From Sphingomonas hankookensis (GTDB lineage Bacteria > Pseudomonadota > Alphaproteobacteria > Sphingomonadales > Sphingomonadaceae), in assembly GCF_001619955.1 (NCBI RefSeq), contig NZ_LQQO01000015.1, forward strand, positions 33,201 through 97,200: a DNA stretch of 64,000 bases, given 5' to 3'. A program made the translations under genes and the position numbers. Below the pieces are notes generated by a model. It was not told the origin of the DNA. It was given only the letters and a program-made list of their open reading frames with translations, and searched no databases. Positions 20,646 through 29,522 of this stretch are shown here, piece after piece; within the stretch, counting starts at the first letter, position 1; each line of letters opens with the position of its first letter.

Positions 20646-22919
20646 GGACAGTTCTACGCCGTTGGTTTTTGCCCAGTCTTCGAGGGCGGGGCGGAGGGTT
20701 CTGGCGGGGGTCGCCAGCAGACGGTCGATTTCGGCCATTGCTGCCCCGCGGTCTAGCGAGCGGAGCATTGCCTTGACCGGGCCGACAGCGGCGGGGGTGA
20801 TCGACAGGCGGTCGATGCCGAGTGCGATCAGCGCCATGGCCTCCAAGGGACGCCCGCCCATCTCGCCGCAGACGGCGACGGGCTTGCCCGCTTCCTGCGC
20901 CGCCTTCGTCACCCGGCGCAGGAAGCGCAGGATCGCCGGGCTGAGCCAGTCGTAGCGCAGCGCGAGGCGCGGGTCGGCGCGGTCGGCGGCGAAGAGGAAC
21001 TGCGTCAGGTCGTTGGTGCCGATCGACAGGAAATCGAGGCTGGGCCACAGGAAATCGAGCACGTCGGCAAGGGCCGGCACCTCGAGCATCGCACCGTAGC
21101 GGATGTCGGTCGGCAACGGCTTGCCGCGCCCGCGCAGCCATTCGCGCTGCGCCTCGAACAGGGCGCGTGCTTCGTCGAATTCCCAGGGTTCGCTGACCAT
21201 CGGGAACATGACGTTGAGGGTGCGGCCCGACGCCGCCTCGATCAGGGCGCGGGCCTGCGCCTTCATCAGCCCTTCGCGGCCGAGGGCGAGGCGCAGCGCG
21301 CGCCAGCCCATCGCCGGGTTTTCCTCGTCATGCCCCTCGGCATGGTCGAGATAGGGCAGCGCCTTGTCGCCGCCGATATCGACCGTCCGGAACACGACCG
21401 GGCGGTCGCCGGCGACGTCCAACACGTCGCGGTACAGGCGCTGCTGGCGCTCGCGCTGGGGCAGGGTGGCGGACACGAGGAACTGGAATTCGGTGCGGAA
21501 CAGGCCGATGCCGTCGGCGCCGGTCAGGTCGAGCGCGGCGACGTCGTCGCGCAGCCCCGCATTGACCATCATCGTGACGCGGTGGCCGTCCTTCGTGACC
21601 GGCGGCTCGCCCTTCATCGCGGCGAAGGCGGCGCGGCGCTTCTGGGTCAGCGCCAGCTTGGCCTCGAACGCCTCCTCCATCGCCGGGGTCGGACGGATGA
21701 CCAGCAGGTCCTCGACCGAATTGAGCAGCAGCCGGTCGCCCTCCGCGATCAGGCGGCGGATGTCGCGGACGCGGCCCAGGACCGGCACGCCCATCGCACG
21801 GGCGACGATGACGACATGCGCGGTCAGCGACCCTTCCTCCAGCACGACCCCTTTCAGACGGCGGCGGTCATATTCGAGCAGTTCGGCAGGACCGAGATTG
21901 CGGGCGATCAGGATCGTGTCCTGCCGCAGGCCCATTTGCGCGGCGGTGCCGAGCTGGCCCGACACGATGCGCAGCAGGCGGTTGGACAGGTCCTCCAGAT
22001 CGTGCATCCGGTCGGCGAGCAACGGATCCTTGATCTCGCGCATCCGCATCCGGGTGCGCTGCTGCACGCGCTCGATCGCCGCCTCGGCGGTCAGGCCGCT
22101 GTCGATCGCCTCGTTGATCCGGCGCGCCCAACCCTCGTCATAGGCGAACATCTTGTAGGTCGCGAGCACCTCGTCATGTTCGCCGCCGACGCCGAATTCG
22201 GCCTGGTTCGACATGCGTTCGATCTGGTCGCGCATCTTGTCGAACGCGGCATAGACGCGGTGGCGCTCCGCCTCGACATCCTCGGCCACGGTATGTTCGA
22301 TGACGATGCGCGGCTGGTGGAAGACCGCGACGCCCGCCGCCATCCCCTCGACCAGCTTGAAGCCGGGCACGCGCACCGCGCCGGTCGCCTGCGGCCGGGT
22401 GGAGGGCGCGCCGGTCGCGTCGATCAGGTCGGCATTGGCGATCAGTTCGGACAGCACCATCGCGACGGTCTGCAACGCCTCGATCTCGACATCGGCATAG
22501 CGGCGCGGATCGGCATGCTGCACCGCCAGCACCCCGACCGCGCGCTCGCGGCGGATGATCGGCACGCCGGCGAAGCTGTGATAGATTTCCTCGCCCGTCT
22601 CCGGCCGATAGGCGAAGTCGGGATGGGTCGCGGCCTCGGCCAGGTTCAGCGTTTCGACATTGGCGACGATGGTGCCGACGAGGCCTTCGCCGGGCGCCAG
22701 CTTGGTGACGTGCACCGCCTCCTGCGACAGGCCGACCGTGGCGAAGAGTTCGAGCAGCCCTTCGCGCAGCAGGTAGATCGAGCAGACCTCGCTATCCAGC
22801 GCCTCGGCGATGATGCGGACGACCGAGTTGAGCTTCGCCTGCGCCGGACTTCGCGACGCCATCACGTCGTGAAGGTTCGTCAGGATTTCGCGGGCGGAGG
22901 CGGTGGCCGAGACGGGCAT
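20643..22919 (-). CDS. ptsP: Phosphoenolpyruvate-protein phosphotransferase, nitrogen PTS enzyme I
   Basis: 758-residue EI-Ntr. An N-terminal GAF sensory domain (about residues 20-165) precedes the PTS enzyme I domains. The phosphorylated histidine lies in EEGSLTAHVVIVARAMGVP (about H368), then GIGLFRTEF, NPAMGWRALR, GTNDLTQF and the C-terminal VCGEMGG motif with the catalytic Cys. It phosphorylates NPr from PEP to relay nitrogen and carbon status. No npr or ptsN gene lies nearby. Confidence 0.96.
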   Translation of the reverse strand: MPVSATASAREILTNLHDVMASRSPAQAKLNSVVRIIAEALDSEVCSIYLLREGLLELFATVGLSQEAVHVTKLAPGEGLVGTIVANVETLNLAEAATHPDFAYRPETGEEIYHSFAGVPIIRRERAVGVLAVQHADPRRYADVEIEALQTVAMVLSELIANADLIDATGAPSTRPQATGAVRVPGFKLVEGMAAGVAVFHQPRIVIEHTVAEDVEAERHRVYAAFDKMRDQIERMSNQAEFGVGGEHDEVLATYKMFAYDEGWARRINEAIDSGLTAEAAIERVQQRTRMRMREIKDPLLADRMHDLEDLSNRLLRIVSGQLGTAAQMGLRQDTILIARNLGPAELLEYDRRRLKGVVLEEGSLTAHVVIVARAMGVPVLGRVRDIRRLIAEGDRLLLNSVEDLLVIRPTPAMEEAFEAKLALTQKRRAAFAAMKGEPPVTKDGHRVTMMVNAGLRDDVAALDLTGADGIGLFRTEFQFLVSATLPQRERQQRLYRDVLDVAGDRPVVFRTVDIGGDKALPYLDHAEGHDEENPAMGWRALRLALGREGLMKAQARALIEAASGRTLNVMFPMVSEPWEFDEARALFEAQREWLRGRGKPLPTDIRYGAMLEVPALADVLDFLWPSLDFLSIGTNDLTQFLFAADRADPRLALRYDWLSPAILRFLRRVTKAAQEAGKPVAVCGEMGGRPLEAMALIALGIDRLSITPAAVGPVKAMLRSLDRGAAMAEIDRLLATPARTLRPALEDWAKTNGVELS

Positions 22920-23004
22920 GGACGAGGGCTAACACGCGAAGGGCGGGGCGTCATCACGGTTTAGGGTGACGTTGGGGAAATTGGGGGTTGGGGGGAAGGG
23001 ATTC

Positions 23005-23090
23005 GTATCCCCGCGCAGGCGGGGATCCAGGGTCACGATAGCCGGCCGTTGTTATGCTGGGCCCTGGACCCCCGCCTGCGCGGGGGTACG
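23005..23090. repeat. REPIN between ptsP and the XRE regulator gene
   Basis: Inverted doublet: gtatccccgcgcaggcgggg (23005-) and its partner ending cgcgggggtac (to 23089), with about 33 bp between. Same family as the doublet inside tilS. The rest of the 194-bp gap shows nothing else. Confidence 0.85.
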
Positions 23091-23113
23091 GTGTGAGCTG
23101 GGTAGGGTCGGCC

Positions 23114-23674
23114 CTAGAGGTTCCGCACCAGCCGTTCGGCCACCGCGATCCAGGCGCAACGCAGGGCCACCGGGCTGGCGCCGAGCGTCGCGGGGAGGAT
23201 CGATACCATGTCGCCATCGAACGCGAGCAGCCGGCCGAAGGCGAAGCGGCCGGCAGGCGCGGGGGCCAGCACGTCGCGGTGGAGCGCGGCGATGTAATCG
23301 GCGGGGGCGAGGCGGCGGCACCAGATCATGTCGCCCGCGCGATAGTCGCCGGTGGTCGCCTGCACGATGATCGCGATCAGGTCGCCTTCGCTGCGCGGCG
23401 GGGTGACGCTCATCGCGCGGCGGGGAGCGCTGGCCCCGGCGCCGTCGAGGATCGCGGCGACGGGCAGGTCGGGGCGTTCGGGCAAGCGGACGAGATCGGC
23501 GGCATCGACCGCAAGCGCGGCCGCGATGCGGTTGAGCCAGCCGACCGAGACGGTGCGGGTGCCGGTTTCGAGGCGGCCGATGGTCTGCGCCGTCGTGGGC
23601 GGTACGCAGCGGATCGCGACCTCCTCCAGCGTCAGTCCCTGTGCGCGGCGGACTTCGCGGATGGCGGTGATCAT
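23114..23674 (-). CDS. XRE-family transcriptional regulator with C-terminal ligand-like domain
   Basis: 186 residues. The N-terminal HTH (ITAIREVRRAQGLTLEEVA, TTAQTIGRLETGTRTVS; about residues 2-60) is followed by a ~115-residue C-terminal region of unknown family with DGDMVSILPATLG. Start at 23674 is supported by aaagga upstream on the minus strand. It is divergent from the DUF6456 gene across 60 bp. In that gap cctttgt and acaaagg form a 7-bp inverted repeat, a possible autoregulatory site. Confidence 0.8.
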   Translation of the reverse strand: MITAIREVRRAQGLTLEEVAIRCVPPTTAQTIGRLETGTRTVSVGWLNRIAAALAVDAADLVRLPERPDLPVAAILDGAGASAPRRAMSVTPPRSEGDLIAIIVQATTGDYRAGDMIWCRRLAPADYIAALHRDVLAPAPAGRFAFGRLLAFDGDMVSILPATLGASPVALRCAWIAVAERLVRNL

Positions 23675-23734
23675 GTCGGTATCCTTTGTCCGCAAACCAA
23701 TCTGGTACAAACGCTTTCCTACAAAGGTGCCGCC

Positions 23735-24232
23735 ATGGCAACCCCGTCACTCAATTGGCAGGTGGAGGCGGGTTTGCGCGAACTGGTGGAGCGGCGGCTG
23801 GCGGACGGACGGGTGCGCGACGAGCCGGGCGGGCGGCGGGTGCAGGTGAACCTGCGCGAATCGCCGCTCGACTGGCTGCGGTCGCGGTCGCTGGTCGATG
23901 CGCGGCAATATGAGGCGGGCGAGCGGCTGCGCGGCGATTATGAGCGCGCGGCGCTGGGGCCGCGGGTGACGATGCGCTGGGACGGTGCGCCGCGGGGGGC
24001 GAAGGGGGTTCCGGGCGATCCGTCGGGCGGACAGGTCGCGGCCAAGGCCCGGTTCGACGCGGCGGTGGCGGCGGTCGGGCCGGGGCTGTCGGACATCTTG
24101 TGGCGGACGGTATGCGCGAACGAAGGGCTGCCGGCGGCGGAGAAGGCGCTGGGATGGCCGGCGCGGGCCGGGCGGCTGGTGCTTACGCTGGCGCTCGATC
24201 GGCTGGCGGCGCATTACCGGCTGAATGTATGA
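23735..24232 (+). CDS. DUF6456 domain-containing protein
   Basis: 165 residues starting MATPSLNWQ. The C-terminal half (AKARFDAAVAAVGPGLSDILWRTV and LPAAEKALGWPARAGRLVLTLALDRLAAHY) matches the DUF6456 pattern seen in sphingomonads, which resembles a phage-type replication/antirepressor accessory domain. It is divergent from an XRE regulator, suggesting a regulator-target pair. Function unknown. Confidence 0.75.
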   Translation: MATPSLNWQVEAGLRELVERRLADGRVRDEPGGRRVQVNLRESPLDWLRSRSLVDARQYEAGERLRGDYERAALGPRVTMRWDGAPRGAKGVPGDPSGGQVAAKARFDAAVAAVGPGLSDILWRTVCANEGLPAAEKALGWPARAGRLVLTLALDRLAAHYRLNV

Positions 24233-24238
24233 AGCCGG

Positions 24239-24314
24239 CACCGGCCCGCTCCCCCTCCCCGCCACCCATTCAGGATACTGGCGTGGGTGGCGGGGAGGGG
24301 GAGCGGGCCGGTGC
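24239..24314. repeat. Large perfect hairpin overlapping the end of the DUF2339 gene
   Basis: Arm accggcccgctccccctccc extended through gccaccca (29 bp in total) pairs perfectly with the downstream tgggtggcggggagg... arm. The loop is about 17 nt and contains attcaggatact. It lies between the convergent DUF6456 and DUF2339 genes and may terminate both, but there is no T run. One arm also encodes the last DUF2339 residues. A related hairpin with a similar loop lies at 35175-35232. Confidence 0.75.
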
Positions 24315-26726
24315 CGTCACTATCACGAACCGCCGGTACGCCCAGCCGATCCCGATCAGCGCGCCGCCCAGTGCCATGAACGAGAGGATGCGCAGCACCC
24401 CTTCGAGCGCAGAGGCGTCGATCAGGAAGACTTTGAGCGTGGTGAGCGTCAGCAGCGTCAGGCCGAAGCGGCGCAGGTCGGCGCTGTGCCGCGCGATGCC
24501 GCGCCACAGCCACAGGATCGCCAGCACCAGCATCGCCGCCGAATAGCCGCCATTCTCGCTCAGGCCGACCGGGCCGGTGAGGAGGCTTCCTTGCGCGATC
24601 TGCCGGATGGTGGCCAGCGTCGCGGCGAGGGTGAGCAACGCGGCGATCAGGCTGCGGCGCGGCAGGCCGGTCAGGCGCCAGACGATCGCGGAGGCGAGGG
24701 CGAGGTGGAGCGTGACGGCGTTGAGGATCGGGAGCGCGCCGACTTCCTGCGGAACCCATGCCGGGTTGAGGCCGAGCAGGTCGAACCACAGGATGCGCGC
24801 AAGGGCCAGCGCCACCAGCGCCATGGCCAGCGGGCGGTGGCGGAACCAGAGCAACCCGCCGGCGATCAGTGTCAGGTCGGTCAGGACGGCGCGTTCGATG
24901 AAGCCCCGGCTGCGGAATGCATCGGGGGTGGCGACGGCGAGCGGCTGTTTGAGCAGGACGTAGAGGCCGGCGATGGCGATCGCAGCGGTTGCCGGCAGGA
25001 TGATGCGGCGGGCGGGGCCGAAAAGATCGCGTTGCCACCGACCTGCGCCGAGCAGGGCGAGCGCCGGGATCACCAGCAGGCGCGCCGCGTCGCCGGCCGG
25101 GGGGAGGTGGAGATAGGGCAGTTCCTCCCAGATCATCGAGACGGCCAGCGCCTGCGCGACGTCCGACAGCGGCGGCAGGGCGAGGGCGAGCAGGACGATC
25201 ACCAGGAAGAGGGCGAGGCTTTGCGGGATGGCAGGGTCGAACCGGGCGGCGGCGAGCAGGATGCCGAGCGCGGCCAGCGGGGCGAGCATGGCGAAGGCGG
25301 GCGGCAGGATCGCGGCGACGGCGAGGCCCAGCCCAAGCGCGGCAACGGCGACGCCGCCGACCAGCCCCAGATCCCCCCGTCCGGCGCGGTCGCGGTGGCG
25401 GTGGGCGGGGAAGGCTGCGGCGAGCGCTAGGGCTAGGTCGGCGAGCGCCCAGCCGATGGGGGGCAGGAGCGACGGCGCGACGATCTGCGCCACCAGCAAC
25501 GGCGCGGCGGTGCCGGCCAGCGCGACGACGGCCCAGCCGGGCGCGCGGCGCGAGGCGGCGCCTCCGCCCGCGCCGAACAAGAGCAGCGCGACAGGCAGCG
25601 CCAGCGGCGTCGCATTGCTGCCCTGCACCAGCCCGAGCGCGACGAGCAGGGTGACGAGGAGGGCTGCGCCGATCGCGGCGGGCAGCAGCGTGGTGTCGCG
25701 CCATGCGAGGAACAGCGCGGCGGCGGAGAGGGTGAGGTAGAAGCTCCACGCCAGAGCGGAAAAGTCGAGCATCGGGGCCAGCGCCAGCATCTGCACCAGC
25801 GCGACGATGACCGGCGCGGCGCGCAACCACGGGCGGGCGATGGCGGCACGCGGGGCGGCGAGGCTGCCGCCGATGGCCAGCGCGATCAGGAACACGCCGA
25901 TGCCGCCGAGGCTGGCCGGGGGGACCAGCGCGATCAGCAGGCCGACCCAGCCGAACGCCGCGACCAGCGCCGACAGCGCCAGCCACGCCCAGCCGCGCAC
26001 GATCGCCAGCGCCAGCAGGGCGGCGACGAACAGGCCGAGATAGACGAGCAGCGCGCCGATCCCGGCGGCGTCATAGCCCGCGACCAGCGGCGCGGCGAAC
26101 CCGCCGACCAGCGCCATGACGGCGGTCGGCGGCCCGTGGCGCAGCGCGAGGAACAGGCCGAGCGCGGTGACGCCCAGCATGATCGCAAAGCCGGTCGCCG
26201 GGCCGATCAGGTGATAGAGCGCGGCGGCCAGATAGAGCGTGGCATAGGCCGAGGCGATGCCGGCGCCGGCCAGCACCTGCGCGATCCGGGGATCGTCGCG
26301 GGTGGCGGAAATGCGGCGCGCACCCTCGCTGCCGGCCAGCAGTACGCAGGCGAACAGCGCGGCGAGCACGGTGCGGATCGCCGGGGGCAGCCACCCCGCC
26401 TCGATCGACAGGCGGACGAGGAAGATGCCGCCGACGACCAGTGCCAGCCCGCCGATCCACACCGGCAACCGGCTGCCGACCAGCGTTTCGAAGTCGATCC
26501 TCGGGCGGGATGGGCGGGCGATGGTCGGGCGGGGGCGGGGCGCGGTTGGCGATGCCGGCGGCCGGGCGGGAACGGGTGCCGCCTCCTCCGGCCGGACGAT
26601 GGGGGGCGTGGGAGCGACCAGCCGCGCCTCCAGCGCCGCGACGCGCCGGTGCAACCGGGCCAGCGCGATCGACAGGGCGATCACGGCGAGGAGGAGGACT
26701 ATCGTCACCGCCGTCGATTGTGGCAC
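24270..26726 (-). CDS. DUF2339 polytopic membrane protein
   Basis: About 818 residues. After one N-terminal hydrophobic helix with a short coiled coil (RLHRRVAALEARL) and a Pro-rich linker, the protein is an almost continuous run of more than 20 predicted transmembrane helices. It contains the signature-like GSRLPVWIGGLALVVGGIFLVRLSIEAGWLPP typical of DUF2339 proteins. Function unknown; an integral inner-membrane protein. Start uncertain: GTG at 26726 is used because the frame further upstream lies in the divergent GST gene. The final residues (ARSPSPPPTPVS) come from a hairpin repeat. Confidence 0.82.
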   Translation of the reverse strand: MPQSTAVTIVLLLAVIALSIALARLHRRVAALEARLVAPTPPIVRPEEAAPVPARPPASPTAPRPRPTIARPSRPRIDFETLVGSRLPVWIGGLALVVGGIFLVRLSIEAGWLPPAIRTVLAALFACVLLAGSEGARRISATRDDPRIAQVLAGAGIASAYATLYLAAALYHLIGPATGFAIMLGVTALGLFLALRHGPPTAVMALVGGFAAPLVAGYDAAGIGALLVYLGLFVAALLALAIVRGWAWLALSALVAAFGWVGLLIALVPPASLGGIGVFLIALAIGGSLAAPRAAIARPWLRAAPVIVALVQMLALAPMLDFSALAWSFYLTLSAAALFLAWRDTTLLPAAIGAALLVTLLVALGLVQGSNATPLALPVALLLFGAGGGAASRRAPGWAVVALAGTAAPLLVAQIVAPSLLPPIGWALADLALALAAAFPAHRHRDRAGRGDLGLVGGVAVAALGLGLAVAAILPPAFAMLAPLAALGILLAAARFDPAIPQSLALFLVIVLLALALPPLSDVAQALAVSMIWEELPYLHLPPAGDAARLLVIPALALLGAGRWQRDLFGPARRIILPATAAIAIAGLYVLLKQPLAVATPDAFRSRGFIERAVLTDLTLIAGGLLWFRHRPLAMALVALALARILWFDLLGLNPAWVPQEVGALPILNAVTLHLALASAIVWRLTGLPRRSLIAALLTLAATLATIRQIAQGSLLTGPVGLSENGGYSAAMLVLAILWLWRGIARHSADLRRFGLTLLTLTTLKVFLIDASALEGVLRILSFMALGGALIGIGWAYRRFVIVTAPARSPSPPPTPVS

Positions 26727-26774
26727 AGGCCGGGGGCCGGTGTCGCCCCCTTCGGGACCAATGGAGATGCACCC

Positions 26775-27434
26775 ATGAAGATATACGGATCGACCATCTC
26801 GCCCTTCGTGCGCAAGGCGGTCGTCTTTGCCGAGGAAAAGGGGCTGGCGGTCGAGCTGGTCCCGACCGCGCCGGGGGACACCTCCCCGGCGTTCCGCGCG
26901 ATCAGCCCGTTCGGTCAGATTCCGGCGCTGGTCGATGGCGACTACACGCTGGCCGATTCGACCGCGATCGTCACCTATCTGGAGGCGAAGCATGCCGAAC
27001 CGGCGCTGATCCCCGCCGATCCGCAGGCCAGGGGGCGGGTGATCTGGTTCGATGAACTGGCGGATACGATTGTGTTTGGGGTCGGGCGGGCGATGCTGTT
27101 CAACCGGGTGGTCGGACCGTTGTTTCGCGGCGGCGCGGGCGATGCGGCGGTGGCGGATGCGGCGGAGCGCGACCAGTGGCCGGCGATCCTCGCCTATGTG
27201 AACGGCGCGATCGGGGGCCGGGCGTTCCTGGTCGGCGATACGCTGACGCTGGCCGATATCGCGATCGCCAGCGCGTTCGGCAGCGCGCTGCATGCGTGCG
27301 CGCCGGTCGATGCGGCGGCCTATCCGGATCTGGCGCGCTATCTGGACGCGATGCTGGCACGGCCCGCCTTTGCCACGCGGCTGGCGGGGGAGCGGGCGTT
27401 TATTCAACGCGCGCGTGAAAAGGTTTCGGCATGA
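26775..27434 (+). CDS. Glutathione S-transferase family protein
   Basis: 219 residues. The N-terminal thioredoxin-like GST domain has MKIYGSTISPFVRKAVVFAEEKG, NPFGQIPAL-like SPFGQIPALVDGD and LADSTAIVTYLEAKH (the Asp-Ser glutathione-binding pair). The C-terminal helical domain has LTLADIAIASAF. The catalytic residue is probably Ser in STISPF. Four-base overlap with the downstream dapF-like gene. Substrate unknown. Confidence 0.92.
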   Translation: MKIYGSTISPFVRKAVVFAEEKGLAVELVPTAPGDTSPAFRAISPFGQIPALVDGDYTLADSTAIVTYLEAKHAEPALIPADPQARGRVIWFDELADTIVFGVGRAMLFNRVVGPLFRGGAGDAAVADAAERDQWPAILAYVNGAIGGRAFLVGDTLTLADIAIASAFGSALHACAPVDAAAYPDLARYLDAMLARPAFATRLAGERAFIQRAREKVSA

Positions 27435-28381
27435 AGTTCGCGTTTGTGAAGTGCCATGGGTCGGGGAATGATTTTCCGTTGATCGATGCGCGGGAGATGG
27501 CGCTGTCCGATGGCGAGTGGGCGCGGGTGGCGCGGGCGCTGGCGGACCGGGCGGGGGATGTCGGGGGTGACGGGCTGTTGCTGCTAACCGGTTCGGACCA
27601 GGGCAGTATCTTTGGGATGCGGATGTTCAATCCCGATGGGTCGGAGGCGGAGACGTGCCTGAACGGGCTGCGCTGTACCGCGCGGCTGGGGTTCGAGGTG
27701 ACGGGGGCCGGCGAAGGCCAGGTGCGGTTGAAGACCAGCGTCGCACAGGCGCGCGCGGTGGCGCCGATCGCGAGCGGGGTGACCACGATCGAGACGAGGG
27801 TCGGGCCGGTATCGCTCAACCCCGGCGATGTCGGACTGACGGTCGGCGACGCGCCGTTCGTCGATGCGGTGATCCCCGGCCTGCCGAGCGCGCGGCGCTT
27901 TACCGCGGTGGCGATGCCCAATCCGCATCTGGTGGCGTTCGTCGAGGCGGTGGACGAGGCGGAGCTGGTCGCACTGGGCGACTGGTGCGAGGCGGCGCCG
28001 GCGCTGATTCCGACGCGGGCCAATGTCAGCTTCGTCGAGGTGCGCGAGACCGAGCATGCGCCCGCGCTGTTCGTGCGCACCTATGAGCGCGGGGTGGGGC
28101 TGACCAACAGCTGCGGCAGCGCGATGGCGGCGTCGACCCATGCGGCGGCGCGGACGGGCCGGATCGGCTGGGGCGTGGAGACGCGGGTCTTCAATCGCGG
28201 CGGCATGGTGCGGGCCAAGGCCGATGCGGACGGCGTGGTGACGATCGCGGGCAATGCGACGTTCGAGTGGGACGGGGAGATCGAGGTCGATCCGGCGACC
28301 GGCGGCGTGGGGGCGCTGCGGATCGTGGCGCGGCGGGAGGAGGAGGTTGCGGCCTGGGAAGGGATGCTGGCGGGGTTGTGA
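27431..28381 (+). CDS. dapF: Diaminopimelate epimerase family protein
   Basis: 316 residues. It has the two-domain DapF pattern: HGSGNDFPLIDAR at the N-terminus, FNPDGSEAETCLNGLRC with the first catalytic Cys, and TNSCGSAMAAS with the second. DapF interconverts LL- and meso-diaminopimelate for lysine and peptidoglycan. The first active-site motif reads C-L-N-G instead of the usual C-G-N-G, and the protein is somewhat long. A divergent DapF or a related racemase is therefore possible. The start overlaps the GST stop. Confidence 0.82.
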   Translation: MKFAFVKCHGSGNDFPLIDAREMALSDGEWARVARALADRAGDVGGDGLLLLTGSDQGSIFGMRMFNPDGSEAETCLNGLRCTARLGFEVTGAGEGQVRLKTSVAQARAVAPIASGVTTIETRVGPVSLNPGDVGLTVGDAPFVDAVIPGLPSARRFTAVAMPNPHLVAFVEAVDEAELVALGDWCEAAPALIPTRANVSFVEVRETEHAPALFVRTYERGVGLTNSCGSAMAASTHAAARTGRIGWGVETRVFNRGGMVRAKADADGVVTIAGNATFEWDGEIEVDPATGGVGALRIVARREEEVAAWEGMLAGL

Positions 28382-28785
28382 TCCGGCACCTTCGCGGTTG
28401 TTTCGTGCAGAAGAAGAAGCGGGACCCCGGATCAGGTCCGGGGTGACGGGTGGGGTAAGTGCCGCGCACCAGCCGCGCCACCTGCCCCCCCCCCGTTGGC
28501 TTCGAGCGGAGGTTCGAGCTTGTCGAGAACCGTAGTCGAGAAGGGGGTGGCCTGAACTCCGGGTTCTCGACGGGCGCTTCTCGACAGGCTCGAAGCTGCT
28601 CGAACCGAACGGTGTGGGTGGGGATAAAACGGGGTGGGTGGGGATAGGGGGCTGCCCGTGCTTCGATACGGGCCTTCGACTTCGCTTAGTCCCTACTCAG
28701 CATGAACGGTTTCGCGTGAAGGGAAGATCAGGCCGTTTCCCTCGGGCCCTACTCCGCATCAACGGTTTCGCGCGAAAGGGGAAGG
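28382..28785. repeat. Repeat-filled intergenic region downstream of dapF
   Basis: No gene seen in about 400 bp. 28412-28447 is a gggaccccgg/ccggggtgac palindrome. 28491-28612 is a tcgag-rich inverted pair like that at 18345. The remainder has partial copies of ctactcagcatgaacggttt (near 28690 and 28750). These are dispersed repeats bordering the GTA region. Confidence 0.7.
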
Positions 28786-29097
28786 TCAGGCCTTCCGCCC
28801 CGCCATCGCCGCTTCGACCGAGGCCAGCCCTTCGGCGCTTGCGATGGCGAGGTCGAGCGGGCGGCCGCCCAGGGTTTCGTCATGGGCGTTGAGGAACGCC
28901 ATCGCCGCGTCGCGTTCGCCGAAGTGGCGGAAGGCGCTGGTGGCGACCTGGCCCTGGCGGGTGGCCTGATCCGGGGTCAGGCGGACGGTCGTGTATTTGC
29001 GGCGGAACTTCATCGCGCCGGGGCGCGGCGTCGTCGGTTCGGCCGGGGGGGCGGCCGGAGTTTCGGCGACCGGCGTGGGATCGAGCACGGCGGTCAT
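28786..29097 (-). CDS. DUF2384 (MbcA/ParS/Xre antitoxin C-terminal) domain protein
   Basis: 103 residues. After a disordered Pro/Ala/Thr N-terminus, KFRRKYTTVRLTPDQATRQGQVATSAFRHFGERDAAMAFLNAHDETLGGRPLDLAIASAEGLASVEAAM fits the DUF2384 toxin-binding domain; the hallmark is F-G-x4-A-x3-L-N followed by L-G-G-R-P-L-D. These domains normally partner RES-domain toxins, but no RES gene is present. Instead it follows a 56-residue gene with a 4-bp overlap, and the pair diverges from the GTA terminase gene. Confidence 0.72.
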   Translation of the reverse strand: MTAVLDPTPVAETPAAPPAEPTTPRPGAMKFRRKYTTVRLTPDQATRQGQVATSAFRHFGERDAAMAFLNAHDETLGGRPLDLAIASAEGLASVEAAMAGRKA

Positions 29098-29264
29098 GCC
29101 GCCACCATCCGGCCCGAGGCGCCGAGCAGGTCGCGCAACGCCGCGATCCGGCGTTCATAGCCGCGGGCCATGCCGCCATGGGCATGCGCCGCCTCAACCG
29201 AATGGGCATGGGCGGCACGCATCAGGGACACCTGATGACGGTGGAGAAGATCGTTGAGGTCCAT
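29094..29264 (-). CDS. Small helical His/Ala-rich protein upstream of the DUF2384 gene
   Basis: 56 residues starting MDLNDLLHRHQVSLMRAAHA, predicted all-helical, with seven histidines in the first half. Its stop overlaps the DUF2384 start (ATGA), indicating one operon. No family recognised. The longer frame to 29399 would run through the promoter region shared with the terminase gene, so the internal ATG at 29264 is preferred. Confidence 0.55.
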   Translation of the reverse strand: MDLNDLLHRHQVSLMRAAHAHSVEAAHAHGGMARGYERRIAALRDLLGASGRMVAA

Positions 29265-29403
29265 ATTCGACGCTCCCGACGGCGTAAGCGGAAGCGCGTG
29301 CGTCTCCCGGTCGCTGGCGCCTACGGACCATCTGCCAACGATATGTCTTATGTGGGGGTGCGGACGACGATCCGCCATGCCCCGGCGAAAACGAACCAAA
29401 TGG

Positions 29404-29460
29404 GAACATTCCTGTTGACATCGTCACGCTGATATGGCACAAAACAGGAACATCGGGAAT
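29404..29460 (+). promoter_or_regulatory. Candidate promoter/operator upstream of the GTA cluster
   Basis: An AT-richer island between the divergent DUF2384 operon and the small terminase. A -35-like TTGACA (29415-29420) lies inside an 8-bp perfect inverted repeat (TTCCTGTT 29409-29416, AACAGGAA 29443-29450), and gggaacatt/ggaacatcg blocks flank it. A convincing -10 box is not evident. This is the only obvious promoter-like sequence before the terminase. Confidence 0.45.
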
Positions 29461-29522
29461 TGTAGGGATCGGGGCCGGGCGGAAACGTCGTCGGCCCCGA
29501 ACCGCGTCTGGGGGGTGGGGAC

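Noticed and set aside
29400..29522. LexA (SOS) box upstream of the GTA terminase
   Set aside because: GAAC and GTTC-like words are present, but no pair has the alphaproteobacterial 7-bp direct-repeat spacing.
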